DNA of 64,000 bases from Ignavibacteriota bacterium (GTDB taxonomy: Bacteria; Bacteroidota; Ignavibacteria; UBA10030; BY39). The stretch spans positions 1 to 64,000 of the forward strand of contig QOQV01000013.1 in NCBI GenBank assembly GCA_003327435.1. The letters run 5' to 3'. Shown in pieces: positions 44,035-53,500 of the stretch. The notes under the pieces are model-generated. The model was not told the DNA's origin, did no database searches, and saw nothing but the letters and a program-made list of their open reading frames with translations. Every line of letters starts with the position of its first letter. The first letter of the stretch is position 1. Position numbers and translations under genes: made by a program.

Positions 44035-44985
44035 ATGCAAATTAACAAAAATTCATTTGTTCAACACAATCGTTTATCAATTTTACAGTTCTCAACTGAT
44101 GGGAAAAATTCTTTCGACTACATCTCTGGAACAGAAGCTATTAAATCGGGCTTGGTTAAAGTAACAGAAATAAGTGAGTCCGGGAGTGTAAATAATCTTA
44201 TAGTTGATAATCCGCTCGATAAATATTTGTTCTTCAGTGATGGAGATATTTTAATAGGAGCCAAGCAGAATCGGGTGATTAATGTCTCGATGTTGTTAAA
44301 ACCAAATTCAAAAACAAACATACCTGTCAGTTGCATAGAGCGCGGCAGATGGCGACATTCTACATTTTCATTTTCTCCTTCAGAATATTATGTTCCACAT
44401 TCAGTGAGAGCAGGTAAACATCGTTCCCTGGATATGAATTTGAGGATGCACAAAACATTTTATGCGAATCAGGCTAGAGTTTGGGGCGATGTGGATAGCT
44501 ATTCTGAGCGTATTGATCATTTTTCACCAACTGGGGATCTTGAATCGGGTTTAAAATCCAGTAGGGAATCATATGACGAATATCTAAGACACTTTAAATC
44601 GGATGAAGAAGCTAACGGAATGGCAATATTTTTTGATGACAAGATTGTGAGTATTGATGTCTTTAATAGAGATGATATTTATAAGATTTATTTCCCAAGA
44701 CTTATCCAGAGTGCAGCTTCGGAAACTTTCTACTTAAAAGAGAAACAGTTTGATCTGAATGAAGAAATTGCAAAAGAAAAAACCTACAGGTTGTTTTCGA
44801 AATTAGATGAACAGCAATATGTTGTTGAGAATAGTCCTGGTGCTGGAGTGTTGAAAAGCTTCTGCGATGATAGAATTTCTGGCTTTATGTTAGCATATGA
44901 ACATCATCTAATCCACCTTGCAATATTGAATCTACTTAATGGGGAGAATAACAGATTTCAAAGATTCCGCGAATTCCGACCGTAA
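44035..44985 (+). CDS. ARPP-1 domain family protein
   Basis: 316 residues matching the ARPP-1 (ARG and Rhodanese-Phosphatase-superfamily-associated Protein) domain: EISESGSVNNLIVDNPLDKY, then LIGAKQNRVINVSMLL, IPVSCIERGRWRH, and later WGDVDSYSERIDHFSPTG. The family occurs in many bacterial and eukaryotic genomes; its biochemical activity is not established as far as I know. The gene is single, bounded by a strong terminator at 45030. Confidence 0.85.
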   Translation: MQINKNSFVQHNRLSILQFSTDGKNSFDYISGTEAIKSGLVKVTEISESGSVNNLIVDNPLDKYLFFSDGDILIGAKQNRVINVSMLLKPNSKTNIPVSCIERGRWRHSTFSFSPSEYYVPHSVRAGKHRSLDMNLRMHKTFYANQARVWGDVDSYSERIDHFSPTGDLESGLKSSRESYDEYLRHFKSDEEANGMAIFFDDKIVSIDVFNRDDIYKIYFPRLIQSAASETFYLKEKQFDLNEEIAKEKTYRLFSKLDEQQYVVENSPGAGVLKSFCDDRISGFMLAYEHHLIHLAILNLLNGENNRFQRFREFRP

Positions 44986-45029
44986 TAAGCAAGGTAAATA
45001 AGAACTAAATTTTGTTGTAGAACTTTAAG

Positions 45030-45084
45030 CTTCATCCCGAATTGATTATCTAATTTTTAGGAATTCGGGATGAAGTAGTTTTTT
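45030..45084 (+). terminator. Rho-independent terminator after ARPP-1 gene
   Basis: A perfect 14-bp stem, CTTCATCCCGAATT (45030-45043) with AATTCGGGATGAAG (45062-45075), closed by an 18-base loop and followed by a T6 run. It ends the ARPP-1 transcript. Confidence 0.8.
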
Positions 45085-45154
45085 AACCGGGAAAAATTGA
45101 TTGGAATTACTACTGACTTGAATAAAGGATTGAGACATAGATATAAACAAAATA

Positions 45155-45173
45155 CTCGTCAATGTAGGACGAG
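45155..45173 (+). other. Hairpin CTCGTC/GACGAG
   Basis: A 6-bp stem with a 7-base loop just upstream of the ribosome-binding site (45177-45183) of the 26-residue ORF. Position would allow it to affect translation of that ORF, but there is no direct evidence. Confidence 0.35.
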
Positions 45174-45194
45174 TAGAAAGGAGAATTAAATAAT

Positions 45195-45275
45195 ATGAAA
45201 GGTAAGAATATCTCAATATCAATAATATTCACATTATTATTATTGATATTATTTTTATTAGCACTCCTAAAATAA
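45195..45275 (+). CDS. Possible 26-residue membrane peptide
   Basis: The ORF reads MKGKNISISIIFTLLLLILF then a short hydrophobic tail ending LLK: a basic N-terminus followed by one transmembrane helix, the layout of small membrane peptides and of type I toxins. AAAGGAG (45177-45183) stands 11 bases before the ATG. It lies between two CRISPR-like repeats. A short hydrophobic ORF can arise by chance in AT-rich DNA, so this is a candidate only. Confidence 0.4.
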   Translation: MKGKNISISIIFTLLLLILFLLALLK

Positions 45276-45414
45276 AACTATAATAATTAACTAAAACAAA
45301 AAAAGGAGAAAAAATAATTGGAATTGCTACTGACTTGAATAAAGGATTGAGACCTTAGGGTGTTAAGTGATAGGTGAGTTGGAATTACTATCTATTTGAA
45401 TAATGAATTGAGAC

Positions 45415-45696
45415 GATCACTGGCTAAAAAAATAGAAAAAAAGATTTATTAACTTCGTATATTTTTTTAAAGCTCCACCCGCACTCTATATATATCAATT
45501 GTAAAAATATCCAGACTAAATTCGATAAAAAGAATTTGCTTGAATTTTTTAAAAATATTTCTTAAAATTTATCTGGATAAATCGGTGGTGTGGCTACATC
45601 TTCGCCTCGTAGCTATAACTGTTAAATAATCATATTAAAAATTGTTTTTTAAATGTTCTTTTACATCAAATATTAAAAACAGCCACCGATTTTTCC
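45415..45696. other. Intergenic stretch rich in inverted repeats
   Basis: No ORF of note. TATCCAGA (45508-45515) faces TCTGGATA (45572-45579), and ATCGGTGG (about 45581-45588) faces CCACCGAT (about 45683-45690) at long range. Together they could fold a structured RNA or a long-range hairpin ahead of the leftward deoA stop. The region is AT-rich apart from these arms. Confidence 0.35.
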
Positions 45697-47028
45697 CTAT
45701 TGTTTCCATTCGTGTATACCCATCTCATCAATCATCGCATAAATTAACTTCGGCGGCGTGCACGGCTCGGTCGCTACTAAAATAGCCCTCTCAAGCCGCT
45801 TCTCAGCTTGCTTCAACTTCTCCTCATCATCACAATATAAAATTGCTATCGTATCCCCCTTCTCAACCGAATCCCCAACTTTTTTATAAAACACTATCCC
45901 CGCCTTCGGATCAATTACATCATCTACCTTCATCCTGCCTGCCCCAAGTATTATGCCCACTAACCCAACTTCAAGCGCATCAATCTTAACAATATCACCA
46001 TCAGATTTGCTTACAATCGATTTAGAATACTTGCTCTTTGGATACTTTGAGAGCTCCTCAATGTATTCTTTCTTCCCTCCCTGATGTTCTACCATCTCAA
46101 GGAATTTTTTGTATGCTCTTCCTGATGTAATTGCTTCCTTACAAATTTTAATTCCATCTTCAATCGAACTGGCTTTTTTCCCAAGCATCAACATTGCACC
46201 ACCAAGTAAGTAAGTTACTTCCATTAAATCAGGAACATCTTTACCTCTTAAGCATTCCACACATTCTGCTATTTCGAGCCAGTTACCAACTGCATTACCA
46301 AGCGGTTGCGACATATCAGTCAGAAATCCAATTGTTTTTTTGCCAAATCTGTTTCCAATTGCAATCAAAGTTTTTGCAAGTTCAATTGCATCCTCCTTGG
46401 ATTGCATAAATGCACCTCTGCCCGTTTTGATATCAAGTACAAGTGCATCAATACCCTCTGCAAGTTTTTTGCTCATTATGCTTCCAGCAATGAGTGGTAT
46501 ACATTCCACAGTCCCGGTTACATCCCTGAGGGCATACATTTTTTTGTCGGCAGGTGCTATTTCTTTTGTTTGCCCAATCATTACAATCCCGATCTTTGAA
46601 ATTACCTCCTTGTATTCACCAAGCGAAAGGTTTGTTCTGAATCCCGGAATTGAATCTAATTTGTCCAGAGTTCCACCTGTATGTCCAAGTCCTCTACCCG
46701 AAATCATAGGAACAGGCACACCACACGATGCAACCATCGGTGCAAGTATTATCGAAACTTTATCTCCTATTCCGCCAGTCGAGTGTTTATCAACTTTAAC
46801 TCCTGGTATATCCGATAAATCCACAACAACTCCAGAATTTAGCATTATATCTGTGAATACAACAGTTTCATCAAAATCCATTTTGTTAAAATAGATAGCC
46901 ATCAGAAATGCTGACATCTGATAATCTGGAATTTTTCCATCAACATAACCTTTAATGAAAAATTCCATTTCCTCACGAGTTAGTTTTTGTTTGTCGCGTT
47001 TTTTTCTGATTATCTCGACTGGATTCAT
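45697..47028 (-). CDS. deoA: Thymidine/pyrimidine-nucleoside phosphorylase
   Basis: 443 residues. The N-terminal helical domain (ADFLMAI-like SAFLMAIYFNKM) is followed by the nucleoside/phosphate site VDKHSTGGIGDKVSIILAP and ISGRGLGHTGGTLDKLDSIP. The C-terminal PYNP domain ends EGDTIAILYCDD-like (here EKGDTIAILYCDDEEKL). It converts thymidine, deoxyuridine or uridine to base and (deoxy)ribose-1-phosphate. The family split between DeoA and Pdp is not decided here; length 443 fits both. With DeoC at 0.8-1.7 kb it marks deoxynucleoside salvage. Confidence 0.92.
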   Translation of the reverse strand: MNPVEIIRKKRDKQKLTREEMEFFIKGYVDGKIPDYQMSAFLMAIYFNKMDFDETVVFTDIMLNSGVVVDLSDIPGVKVDKHSTGGIGDKVSIILAPMVASCGVPVPMISGRGLGHTGGTLDKLDSIPGFRTNLSLGEYKEVISKIGIVMIGQTKEIAPADKKMYALRDVTGTVECIPLIAGSIMSKKLAEGIDALVLDIKTGRGAFMQSKEDAIELAKTLIAIGNRFGKKTIGFLTDMSQPLGNAVGNWLEIAECVECLRGKDVPDLMEVTYLLGGAMLMLGKKASSIEDGIKICKEAITSGRAYKKFLEMVEHQGGKKEYIEELSKYPKSKYSKSIVSKSDGDIVKIDALEVGLVGIILGAGRMKVDDVIDPKAGIVFYKKVGDSVEKGDTIAILYCDDEEKLKQAEKRLERAILVATEPCTPPKLIYAMIDEMGIHEWKQ

Positions 47029-47039
47029 ATAATTCGACT

Positions 47040-47594
47040 CTATTTTTTGTATTTGTTTATTTTATGATAACCAAGCATTATACCACAAATTGTTTTACCG
47101 TCCACAATTTCCTGGTTTTCAATCATATCAATTGCTTTTTGAATTGGTACGATTTCAAGGGTCATAGTTAATTCGCCTTCTTCTAAATTTCTTCCGTTTT
47201 CAGAAAGTTGAAGCTCGGTCGCAAGGAAAATGTGTAATTGTTCGCTGCAGAAACCGGGAGTTGTGTAAATTGCCGTAAGTTTTTCCCAGTTATAAGCCAT
47301 ATAACCTGTTTCCTCTTCAAGTTCTCTTTTAGCACAATCGAGAGGATCTTCGCCTTTATTTAATTTACCTGCAGGAAGTTCATAAATAAATTTATCGATC
47401 GGATAACGGTGTTGTTTTATCAATAGAATTTTTTCATCGGGGAAGATTGCGAGAATAACCGCACCGCCTGGATGTTTTGCAACCTCTCTGATTGAACGGT
47501 TGCCTGATGGATATTCAACATCATCCACTATGGTTGTAAAAACTTTGCCTTCGTAAATTATATTTCTTTTAAGTAGTTTTAGATTCATCTTCAT
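47040..47594 (-). CDS. NUDIX hydrolase (ADP-ribose pyrophosphatase type)
   Basis: 184 residues. The NUDIX box is GKLNKGEDPLDCAKRELEEE then TGY (G-x5-E-x7-RE-x2-EE-x-G). N-terminal ADP-ribose-pyrophosphatase features: IREVAKHPGGAVILAI and IYELPAGKL; tail YTTPGFCSEQLHIFLA. It likely hydrolyses ADP-ribose. The first 26 bases overlap the MscS gene; ATG 47588 is an alternative start. Confidence 0.92.
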   Translation of the reverse strand: MKMNLKLLKRNIIYEGKVFTTIVDDVEYPSGNRSIREVAKHPGGAVILAIFPDEKILLIKQHRYPIDKFIYELPAGKLNKGEDPLDCAKRELEEETGYMAYNWEKLTAIYTTPGFCSEQLHIFLATELQLSENGRNLEEGELTMTLEIVPIQKAIDMIENQEIVDGKTICGIMLGYHKINKYKK

Positions 47595-48648
47595 TAACTA
47601 TTTTTACAATTTGTTGTGGGAGTGGAATTACAATACCTTCTTCCTGGAATTTTTTATAAATTAGTTCTCTCAATGAAGTTTCCACCACCCATTTCTTTTT
47701 GAATTCATCAGTTCGAGTATTTAAGCGAAGCACAATTCCATAGGGTGCGAGGTCGATGACGAAAACCTCTGGCATTGGCTCCTTTAGAACATCCGGATGG
47801 CTATTTGCCAGGTTAAGTAGTACTTCTCGTGCTTTCTCGATGTTTGTTCCATAAGCAACACTTACATCAACAAATGCACGGATTGATTCAAAAGGAAAAG
47901 CATAATTTATAATTTTGGATTTAATTAAATCAGCATTTGGTGCTATGATATAGTTATTATCAAAGTTTAAAATTCTGGTACTGCGTAATCCAATTTCAAC
48001 CACATCTCCAGTTTCGCCGGTTGGTAGTTGAATTCGATCCCCGACTCTAAAAGGTCTATCCAGCATTATTACAAATCCGGCAATCATATTTGCCAGAGTA
48101 TCCTGAGCGGCGAGAGCAATTGCAAGTGAACCAACTCCGAGTGAGACGAGTAAACTTCCGATGTTGATTCCGAAATGATCAAGTATTACAATGATACCGA
48201 TGAGAAATATTACTACTCTAATGAGTTTATTTGTAAGTGGTGCAATTGTTGCTGAAACATTTGAACGAGTTCTATCAGAAACTTCATCCATGTACCACTT
48301 AAAAATGGTCTCAATCAGTCGGCTAACGAATCTTGCAATTGCAAGGACTGCAACAATATAAAGAATGATTTCAGAATATTTTAATATCTGACTGGTTGTT
48401 GTGTCGGTGGGAAGAATTGCTTTATATAATTCCTGAATTGCGAAATAAATTCCAAGAAGTACACATAAAAGTGTAATGTGTTTTCGTGCTTCATTTATAA
48501 TTTGGTCGTCGAGTGTATTTTTTGTTCTACTCGATATATATTTTGAGATAAATTTTAACAGATATTTTAGGATTTTTCCAATTATATAGGAAGATAAAAT
48601 TATTATAAAAGCAATTACTATATGGTTCAGAATCTTATTTTCGAACAT
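47569..48648 (-). CDS. MscS-family mechanosensitive channel
   Basis: 359 residues with about four membrane helices (residues about 7-30, 60-75, 88-108, 135-185) and a cytoplasmic beta/vestibule domain. The pore helix region LVSLGVGSLAIALAAQDTLA and the signature DRPFRVGDRIQLPTGETGDV are typical. It protects against hypoosmotic shock. A GGAGG site (reverse of about 48654-48659) precedes the ATG and lies inside the end of pyrE. Confidence 0.92.
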   Translation of the reverse strand: MFENKILNHIVIAFIIILSSYIIGKILKYLLKFISKYISSRTKNTLDDQIINEARKHITLLCVLLGIYFAIQELYKAILPTDTTTSQILKYSEIILYIVAVLAIARFVSRLIETIFKWYMDEVSDRTRSNVSATIAPLTNKLIRVVIFLIGIIVILDHFGINIGSLLVSLGVGSLAIALAAQDTLANMIAGFVIMLDRPFRVGDRIQLPTGETGDVVEIGLRSTRILNFDNNYIIAPNADLIKSKIINYAFPFESIRAFVDVSVAYGTNIEKAREVLLNLANSHPDVLKEPMPEVFVIDLAPYGIVLRLNTRTDEFKKKWVVETSLRELIYKKFQEEGIVIPLPQQIVKIVNEDESKTT

Positions 48649-49237
48649 TTCTATCCTCCGTTGATGTTACTCGGCTACCTGGTTTAACAAGTGGAATGTT
48701 TTCTTTGCATAGTGGACAATTTTCAGGTTGATAGTTTTCAATTTCAAGTGTAAGGATTGAGAATTGAAAAGGGGCATCAAGTTTAACTTTACCTCCACTT
48801 CTATCTACGATGCTTGCAGCACCGGCAACATTACCTTTCATAGATTTCACGAGTTCGATGACTTCAACAATTGAACCACCGGTTGTAATTACATCTTCGC
48901 AGACCAGGACATTTTCGCCTTCGAAGATTTGAAATCCACGGCGGAATTGCATATTTCCTTCGGTTCGTTCTGCAAAAATTGTTCTGGCGTTTAACTGTCT
49001 GCCAATCTCCTGGGCAACCACAATACCACCTAATGCAGGTGCAGCAACAACATCAATTTTATGGTTAGAAAATTTTTCTACAATAATTTTGCAAAGTGCT
49101 TCGTTGTATTCAGGGTATTGTAAAACTTTTGCACATTGGAAATACTGTGCGCTATGAAGTCCTGAACTTAGCTTAAAATGTCCTTCAAGCAACGCACCTG
49201 TAGATTTGAATATTGATAAAATTTCTTCGTTTGTCAT
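48635..49237 (-). CDS. pyrE: Orotate phosphoribosyltransferase
   Basis: About 200 residues from ATG 49237 (MTNEEILSIF). It makes OMP from orotate and PRPP. LVCEDVITTGGSIVEVI is the PRPP-binding motif; LLEGHFKLSSGLHSAQYF is the N-terminal family block. The C-terminus has CPLCKENIPL (C-x2-C) of unknown meaning, seen in some PyrE. An ORF extension to 49285 lacks family sequence. No upstream SD is visible. Confidence 0.92.
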   Translation of the reverse strand: MTNEEILSIFKSTGALLEGHFKLSSGLHSAQYFQCAKVLQYPEYNEALCKIIVEKFSNHKIDVVAAPALGGIVVAQEIGRQLNARTIFAERTEGNMQFRRGFQIFEGENVLVCEDVITTGGSIVEVIELVKSMKGNVAGAASIVDRSGGKVKLDAPFQFSILTLEIENYQPENCPLCKENIPLVKPGSRVTSTEDRNVRK

Positions 49238-49289
49238 TTGTAAAAATATAATGAAAAAGCAAGAGAGTTCAAAAGAGGGAAGCAATATA

Positions 49290-50087
49290 CTATAGGTGTA
49301 CTACTTTCACTTTACCCATTTTTTTCCCAAGGAATCGCTCACCGATTTCTGTGAACTTGTGGGGAAGGTCACTTACATAAAATTCTAAATTTGCTTTTAA
49401 TTTGCTTAGGTTTTTTAATCCAGTTTCTTCTAAAACTTTTTTTACCTGATGTGCTGCACATTCTCCCGAATCAATCAAATTTACATTATCTCCAATTACC
49501 TTCTGGATAATTTTTGATAGAATAGGATAATGTGTGCAACCCAATATCAATGTATCAATTTTTTTTAATTTCAAATCAAATAAATATTCTTTTGCAATTA
49601 ATTCAGTGGCTGGGTGTTCTATAAAACCTTCTTCAGCTAATGGTACAAAGAGCGGACATGCTCGAGAAAAAGTTTCTATGGATGAATCAATCTGTCTGAT
49701 TGTATTTGTGTATGTATTGCTTAAAATGGTTGCAGGTGTTCCTATCACTCCAATTCTTTTATTTTTTGTGCTTTTAACTGCGGTTTCAGCACCAGGTTGG
49801 ATAACTCCAATAACCGGCAATTTTGATCTTTTAATAACTACATCCAATGCGACCGATGAAACTGTGTTGCAAGCTATAACAATCATTTTAACATTTTTCG
49901 AAAGCAAAAATTCAGTATCCTGAATTGCATATTCGCGAATTACCTGTGAGGATTTTGAGCCATAGGGGACTCTTGCGGTGTCGCCAAAATAAATAAGGTT
50001 TTCGTGTGGGAGGTGTTCCATTAATGACCTAACCACAGTCAAACCACCAATACCTGAATCAAATACGCCTATTGGTTGAGAATTCAT
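49290..50087 (-). CDS. murI: Glutamate racemase
   Basis: 265 residues from ATG 50087 (MNSQPIGVFDSG). It supplies D-glutamate for peptidoglycan. The two catalytic cysteines lie in VIACNTVSSVAL and LILGCTHYPIL; FDSGIGGLTVVRSL contains the Asp-Ser pair of the family. The longer ORF start at 50117 has no supporting site. Confidence 0.93.
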   Translation of the reverse strand: MNSQPIGVFDSGIGGLTVVRSLMEHLPHENLIYFGDTARVPYGSKSSQVIREYAIQDTEFLLSKNVKMIVIACNTVSSVALDVVIKRSKLPVIGVIQPGAETAVKSTKNKRIGVIGTPATILSNTYTNTIRQIDSSIETFSRACPLFVPLAEEGFIEHPATELIAKEYLFDLKLKKIDTLILGCTHYPILSKIIQKVIGDNVNLIDSGECAAHQVKKVLEETGLKNLSKLKANLEFYVSDLPHKFTEIGERFLGKKMGKVKVVHL

Positions 50088-50544
50088 TATCGATATTTTT
50101 TTGTATAAATTAAACAAATTTGGAGAATAATAAAAACTTATGCTTGAAAGATTAATGATTTAATTGAACTTTACTTCGGACGAGTTGGATGATAGTATGT
50201 TTTCGCGATTCTCTTCTTGCAGAGGTAATTGGGAGATGGATGGGCAGGAATGTCGTTCTTAACGAGCCCGTCGATAGGCGAACGAACGAAGAATCTGACT
50301 GAATGTAGTCAGATGCTTCGCTGACGCTCAGCATGACCTGCCGACTGTCTTTCTGAGTGAGTCCGTTGGTAAACGGACGAACGAAGAATCTGATTGAAGC
50401 ACTGCCAGATGTTTCGCTTCGCTCAGGAGTTAATTACAGATGCTTCGCTAACGCTCAGCATGGCAGGAAAAACGAAGCCGATTCCTTCCACTTTTTGATG
50501 AAAAGAATCGGCTTAATAAAAATCCATAAATCACAAATCGAAAA
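50088..50544. repeat. GC-richer intergenic repeat (two imperfect tandem units)
   Basis: About 200 bases (50263-50465) hold two similar units: each starts GAG(C/T)CCGT, then a CGAACGAAGAATCTGA stretch, then CAGATGCTTCGCT-type and ACGCTCAGCATG(A/G)C arms that can pair with each other. A third half-unit (CAGATGCTTCGCTAACGCTC) ends at 50458. The base composition and CTTCGCT/AGCGAAG palindromes differ sharply from the AT-rich neighbours. It resembles the small palindromic intergenic elements scattered through genomes of this phylum. Spurious ORFs across it (50152-50334) are part of the repeat. Confidence 0.6.
50461..50520 (-). terminator. Terminator after the type IX secreted gene
   Basis: Stem AAGCCGATTC (50475-50484)/GAATCGGCTT (50505-50514), with TTTTTCC following leftward. 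The hairpin and its flanks match the one at 144-176, which suggests one duplicated terminator cassette. Confidence 0.7.
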
Positions 50545-53500
50545 TTATTTCATCAGCAACATTTTTTTGGATGAAATGAAATTGCCTGTGTGAAGTTTGT
50601 AAAAATAAACACCACTCGATAAATCGGATGCATCGAAAATAACTTTATAACTTCCAGCTTTTAATTCTTGATCAATGAGAGTTGCAACTTCCTGTCCAAG
50701 AATGTTATAAACCTTAAGATTAACAGGACTTGCAACAGGAATACTAAATTCAATTGTAGTGTTTGGATTGAACGGATTTGGATAATTTTGTTTAAGATTA
50801 TATGTAGTTGGTAATTCATTGATTTGTTCTACACTTACACGGATTGAATCGCTTCCACCTGCTTCGTAATATCTTGCAGCAAATTCCTGTAGATATAAAT
50901 TTGCCACACGGTTGTCCTTTATGATAATTGTATTTTCATCATTTCGGTTTTCAGCCGAACTTGACCAGTTGTGTGAACCGGTTAATAGATAAGATTGATA
51001 ACCAAACAGTTCTGCGTCGATGATTGCATATTTGTGATGGAAAAGTCCAGTTCCGCCCTTCAATCTGACATCCACACCATTGGAAAGCAAATAAGTGTAT
51101 TGATTGCCAGTATCAGTGTTGTTGTCCATAATAACTCGAACTTTCTTGCTTAGATTTTTCTTTGAGATTAAAGTATCGGCAAATTCTTTCCATGTAAATG
51201 TAAGCATTCCAACATTAATAGAATGTTGAGTTTTTCCAAGAGTAGTGGCAATTGCCTTCGAAGTTTTATCGCTTGGACTGAAGTAGCATTCTAAATATTT
51301 ACCCGCAATATAAAACTTATGAGGTGTGTTGTTCAGTTTACGTGCGCCAAAGCGTGCATTGTTTGCATTCGGTGTTTCTGTTGAACTTCCAAACATCTCT
51401 TCAAATTCCCTTGTATATGTTGCAGCAAGAGCAACATCCTGAATCTCGATAACATTTTGACGGTCATCGTTTGTACCTGGATCAGTTGGATTCCAAGAAC
51501 CAGTCCACACCCAGATGCTATCTGGTTTTCCACCTCTATAATCGAAGACAAAAAATTTGTTGTGCATTAAACCTGTTCCATCATTCGCACCAGAAGAATC
51601 GTATAGTACTGGAATCCCATTTGTAATTAATGTTGAAAAAGGTGCATTGTTTCGACTGTCATATTCAGCAACAACTCGCACTTTAACACCGCGATTTTTT
51701 GCATTTACTAATGCAGATGCAACTGTTGCACCAACCGTACCACTAATATTGTAAATTGCTGCATCAATTGAATATTTACTGTTATTTATTCTTTCGATTA
51801 ATTTGTTTGTTAAATTAAAGTTTCCTAATGCATTCTCACCAATAGATATAGAAGTGTTTACACTTTTGTTAAAATATACATTTATTTTTCCAGTTGTTGG
51901 TGAGGCAGAAGTAGTACTTACAATTAAATTACCCGCAAAACTTGTATCAGTTCCGGAAACTGAAAATGCTTGCATATTGTAGATTGTTGCAGGTAATAAA
52001 CCACTCACAGATACATTATGCTCGGTTGTTAGATCATTCGAATTTCCCGCTACACCTAATTCATAATTGGTTGTAATCCCGTATCTGACTCGAGAAGTCC
52101 CTGGATTTAAAGTTTTCCAGGAAATTGTAATTGAGTTAGAATCGATATAAGTTTCTTCGGGAAAGTAGGTTATTATCGGACCTGAAGAAATTATATCCGC
52201 TTTTGATCTTGGCATCAGCTGGTATCCACCTATAAATGGTGAAGTTGTTTTATATTGACCTAAAACACCTATAACATCAAACGGTCCTGCGGGTGCGGGT
52301 TCTCCAACTAAATCAGTGTTGTTATCAATTCTTAGCTGTAATGTATCAGATGGAGAAGTGCCCGTCAATCTATAATTTGTATTTGCTGCCCAGGTGCTTA
52401 CTGGCGCACCATTCAACTGGGTTACTGTTACATTGTTTACTTGAACAAGTTTTCCTTCGTACATTTCTATACCATTTACTCCATCAAAATTTAAAACACT
52501 TGGTGTAGTAATAATTGGTTCCACAGGATTACCACTGCTAATAATTTGATGTAAAGTCGGATACTCAATCTGGTTAAGGCCGTTAAATTGTGTTATCCTT
52601 CCACTCACAAGCACTTCGTCACCAATATTTACCAGACCTGAAAATATTGTGCCATATACAGACATACCTGCTGAATTATCCTGAATAAAACTTGGACTAC
52701 CAAATTGATTTGCAACTGTTATAATTCCGCGTACGGTTACAAGGTCTCCCATTCTTAAAGATATTCCGTTGATATCATTCACTTTGGCTTCTGCAATTGG
52801 TATAGGGGCTCCATATACGGTCAATACTGGAGTTGGTGCAACATCTCCATATGTACCATCAATACCAGATTGAACTTTTATTTTATAATATCCAGTATAT
52901 AAAGGTGTATGAATATTCGTGATTGTTATAATCGTCGAATCAACGATTGAAGCATTAAGAAAATATATAGTATCTCCTGATATTATAACATTTGCTGTCA
53001 TTCCAATAAAAGAGATATAGTTTGAATTCTGAGACCATGTGATTTCTGCTGGAAATATGATTCTCAAACTATTAATTGTAAAAGCCTGATCACGAGTGTA
53101 TGTGATATTCAGAGTTGTATCAGTATTGCCATTTACCACAGATGGGTTTAAAGAAACTGCACCGGAACCCTCAGGCCTTGCTCTTAATGCTGCTATCCAG
53201 GCAGAATTTGCAGGAGTGTTTCCTGTACCTCTTGTAATGGTTGTCGTATTTTGAGCCCAATTTGCAACATTCGTTAGCTTCGCCAGGGCATCTTCCTTAA
53301 ATGCTGTTGCTGTGTTGGAAGTAGATGAACCTGTAAAATGTACTTTTGGTTCTGGCAAACTCCCTGCATTTCCAGACCCCCATGAAACCCCGAAGATGTG
53401 TGTTTGTGAAGAGTTTCGAATTTGAACAGCTTCACTTGCTCCAGCTAATGAAAATGGATTTCCTGAAAAATATGAGGAGTTATTTGTTTTTACTACCATC

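Larger units (their letters stand above)
45100..45414 (+). CRISPR. Three CRISPR-like repeats (remnant or orphan array)
   Basis: A 37-nt sequence occurs three times: 45100-45136, 45317-45353 (one mismatch) and 45378-45414 (seven mismatches to the first). Its ends read TTGGAATTAC at the left and GGATTGAGAC at the right, like the 3' handle (ATTGAAAC type) of many type I/III CRISPR repeats. The gaps are 180 and 24 bases, so spacing is irregular, and the last copy is the most degenerate, as in a trailer-end repeat. No cas gene lies in the window. It is therefore more likely a decayed array than an active one. Confidence 0.4.

Noticed and set aside
45100-45414. A functional CRISPR array
   Set aside because: Gaps of 180 and 24 bases, a degenerate third copy and no cas genes; it is kept only as CRISPR-like repeats.
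46340-46894. 184-codon rightward ORF opposite deoA
   Set aside because: It is antisense to a clear nucleoside phosphorylase and has no domain or ribosome-binding site; the length is a by-product of the opposite gene's codon bias.
50152-50334. 60-codon leftward ORF in the intergenic repeat
   Set aside because: Encoded by the palindromic repeat itself; no start signal. The peptide wording recurs with the repeat rather than as a gene.
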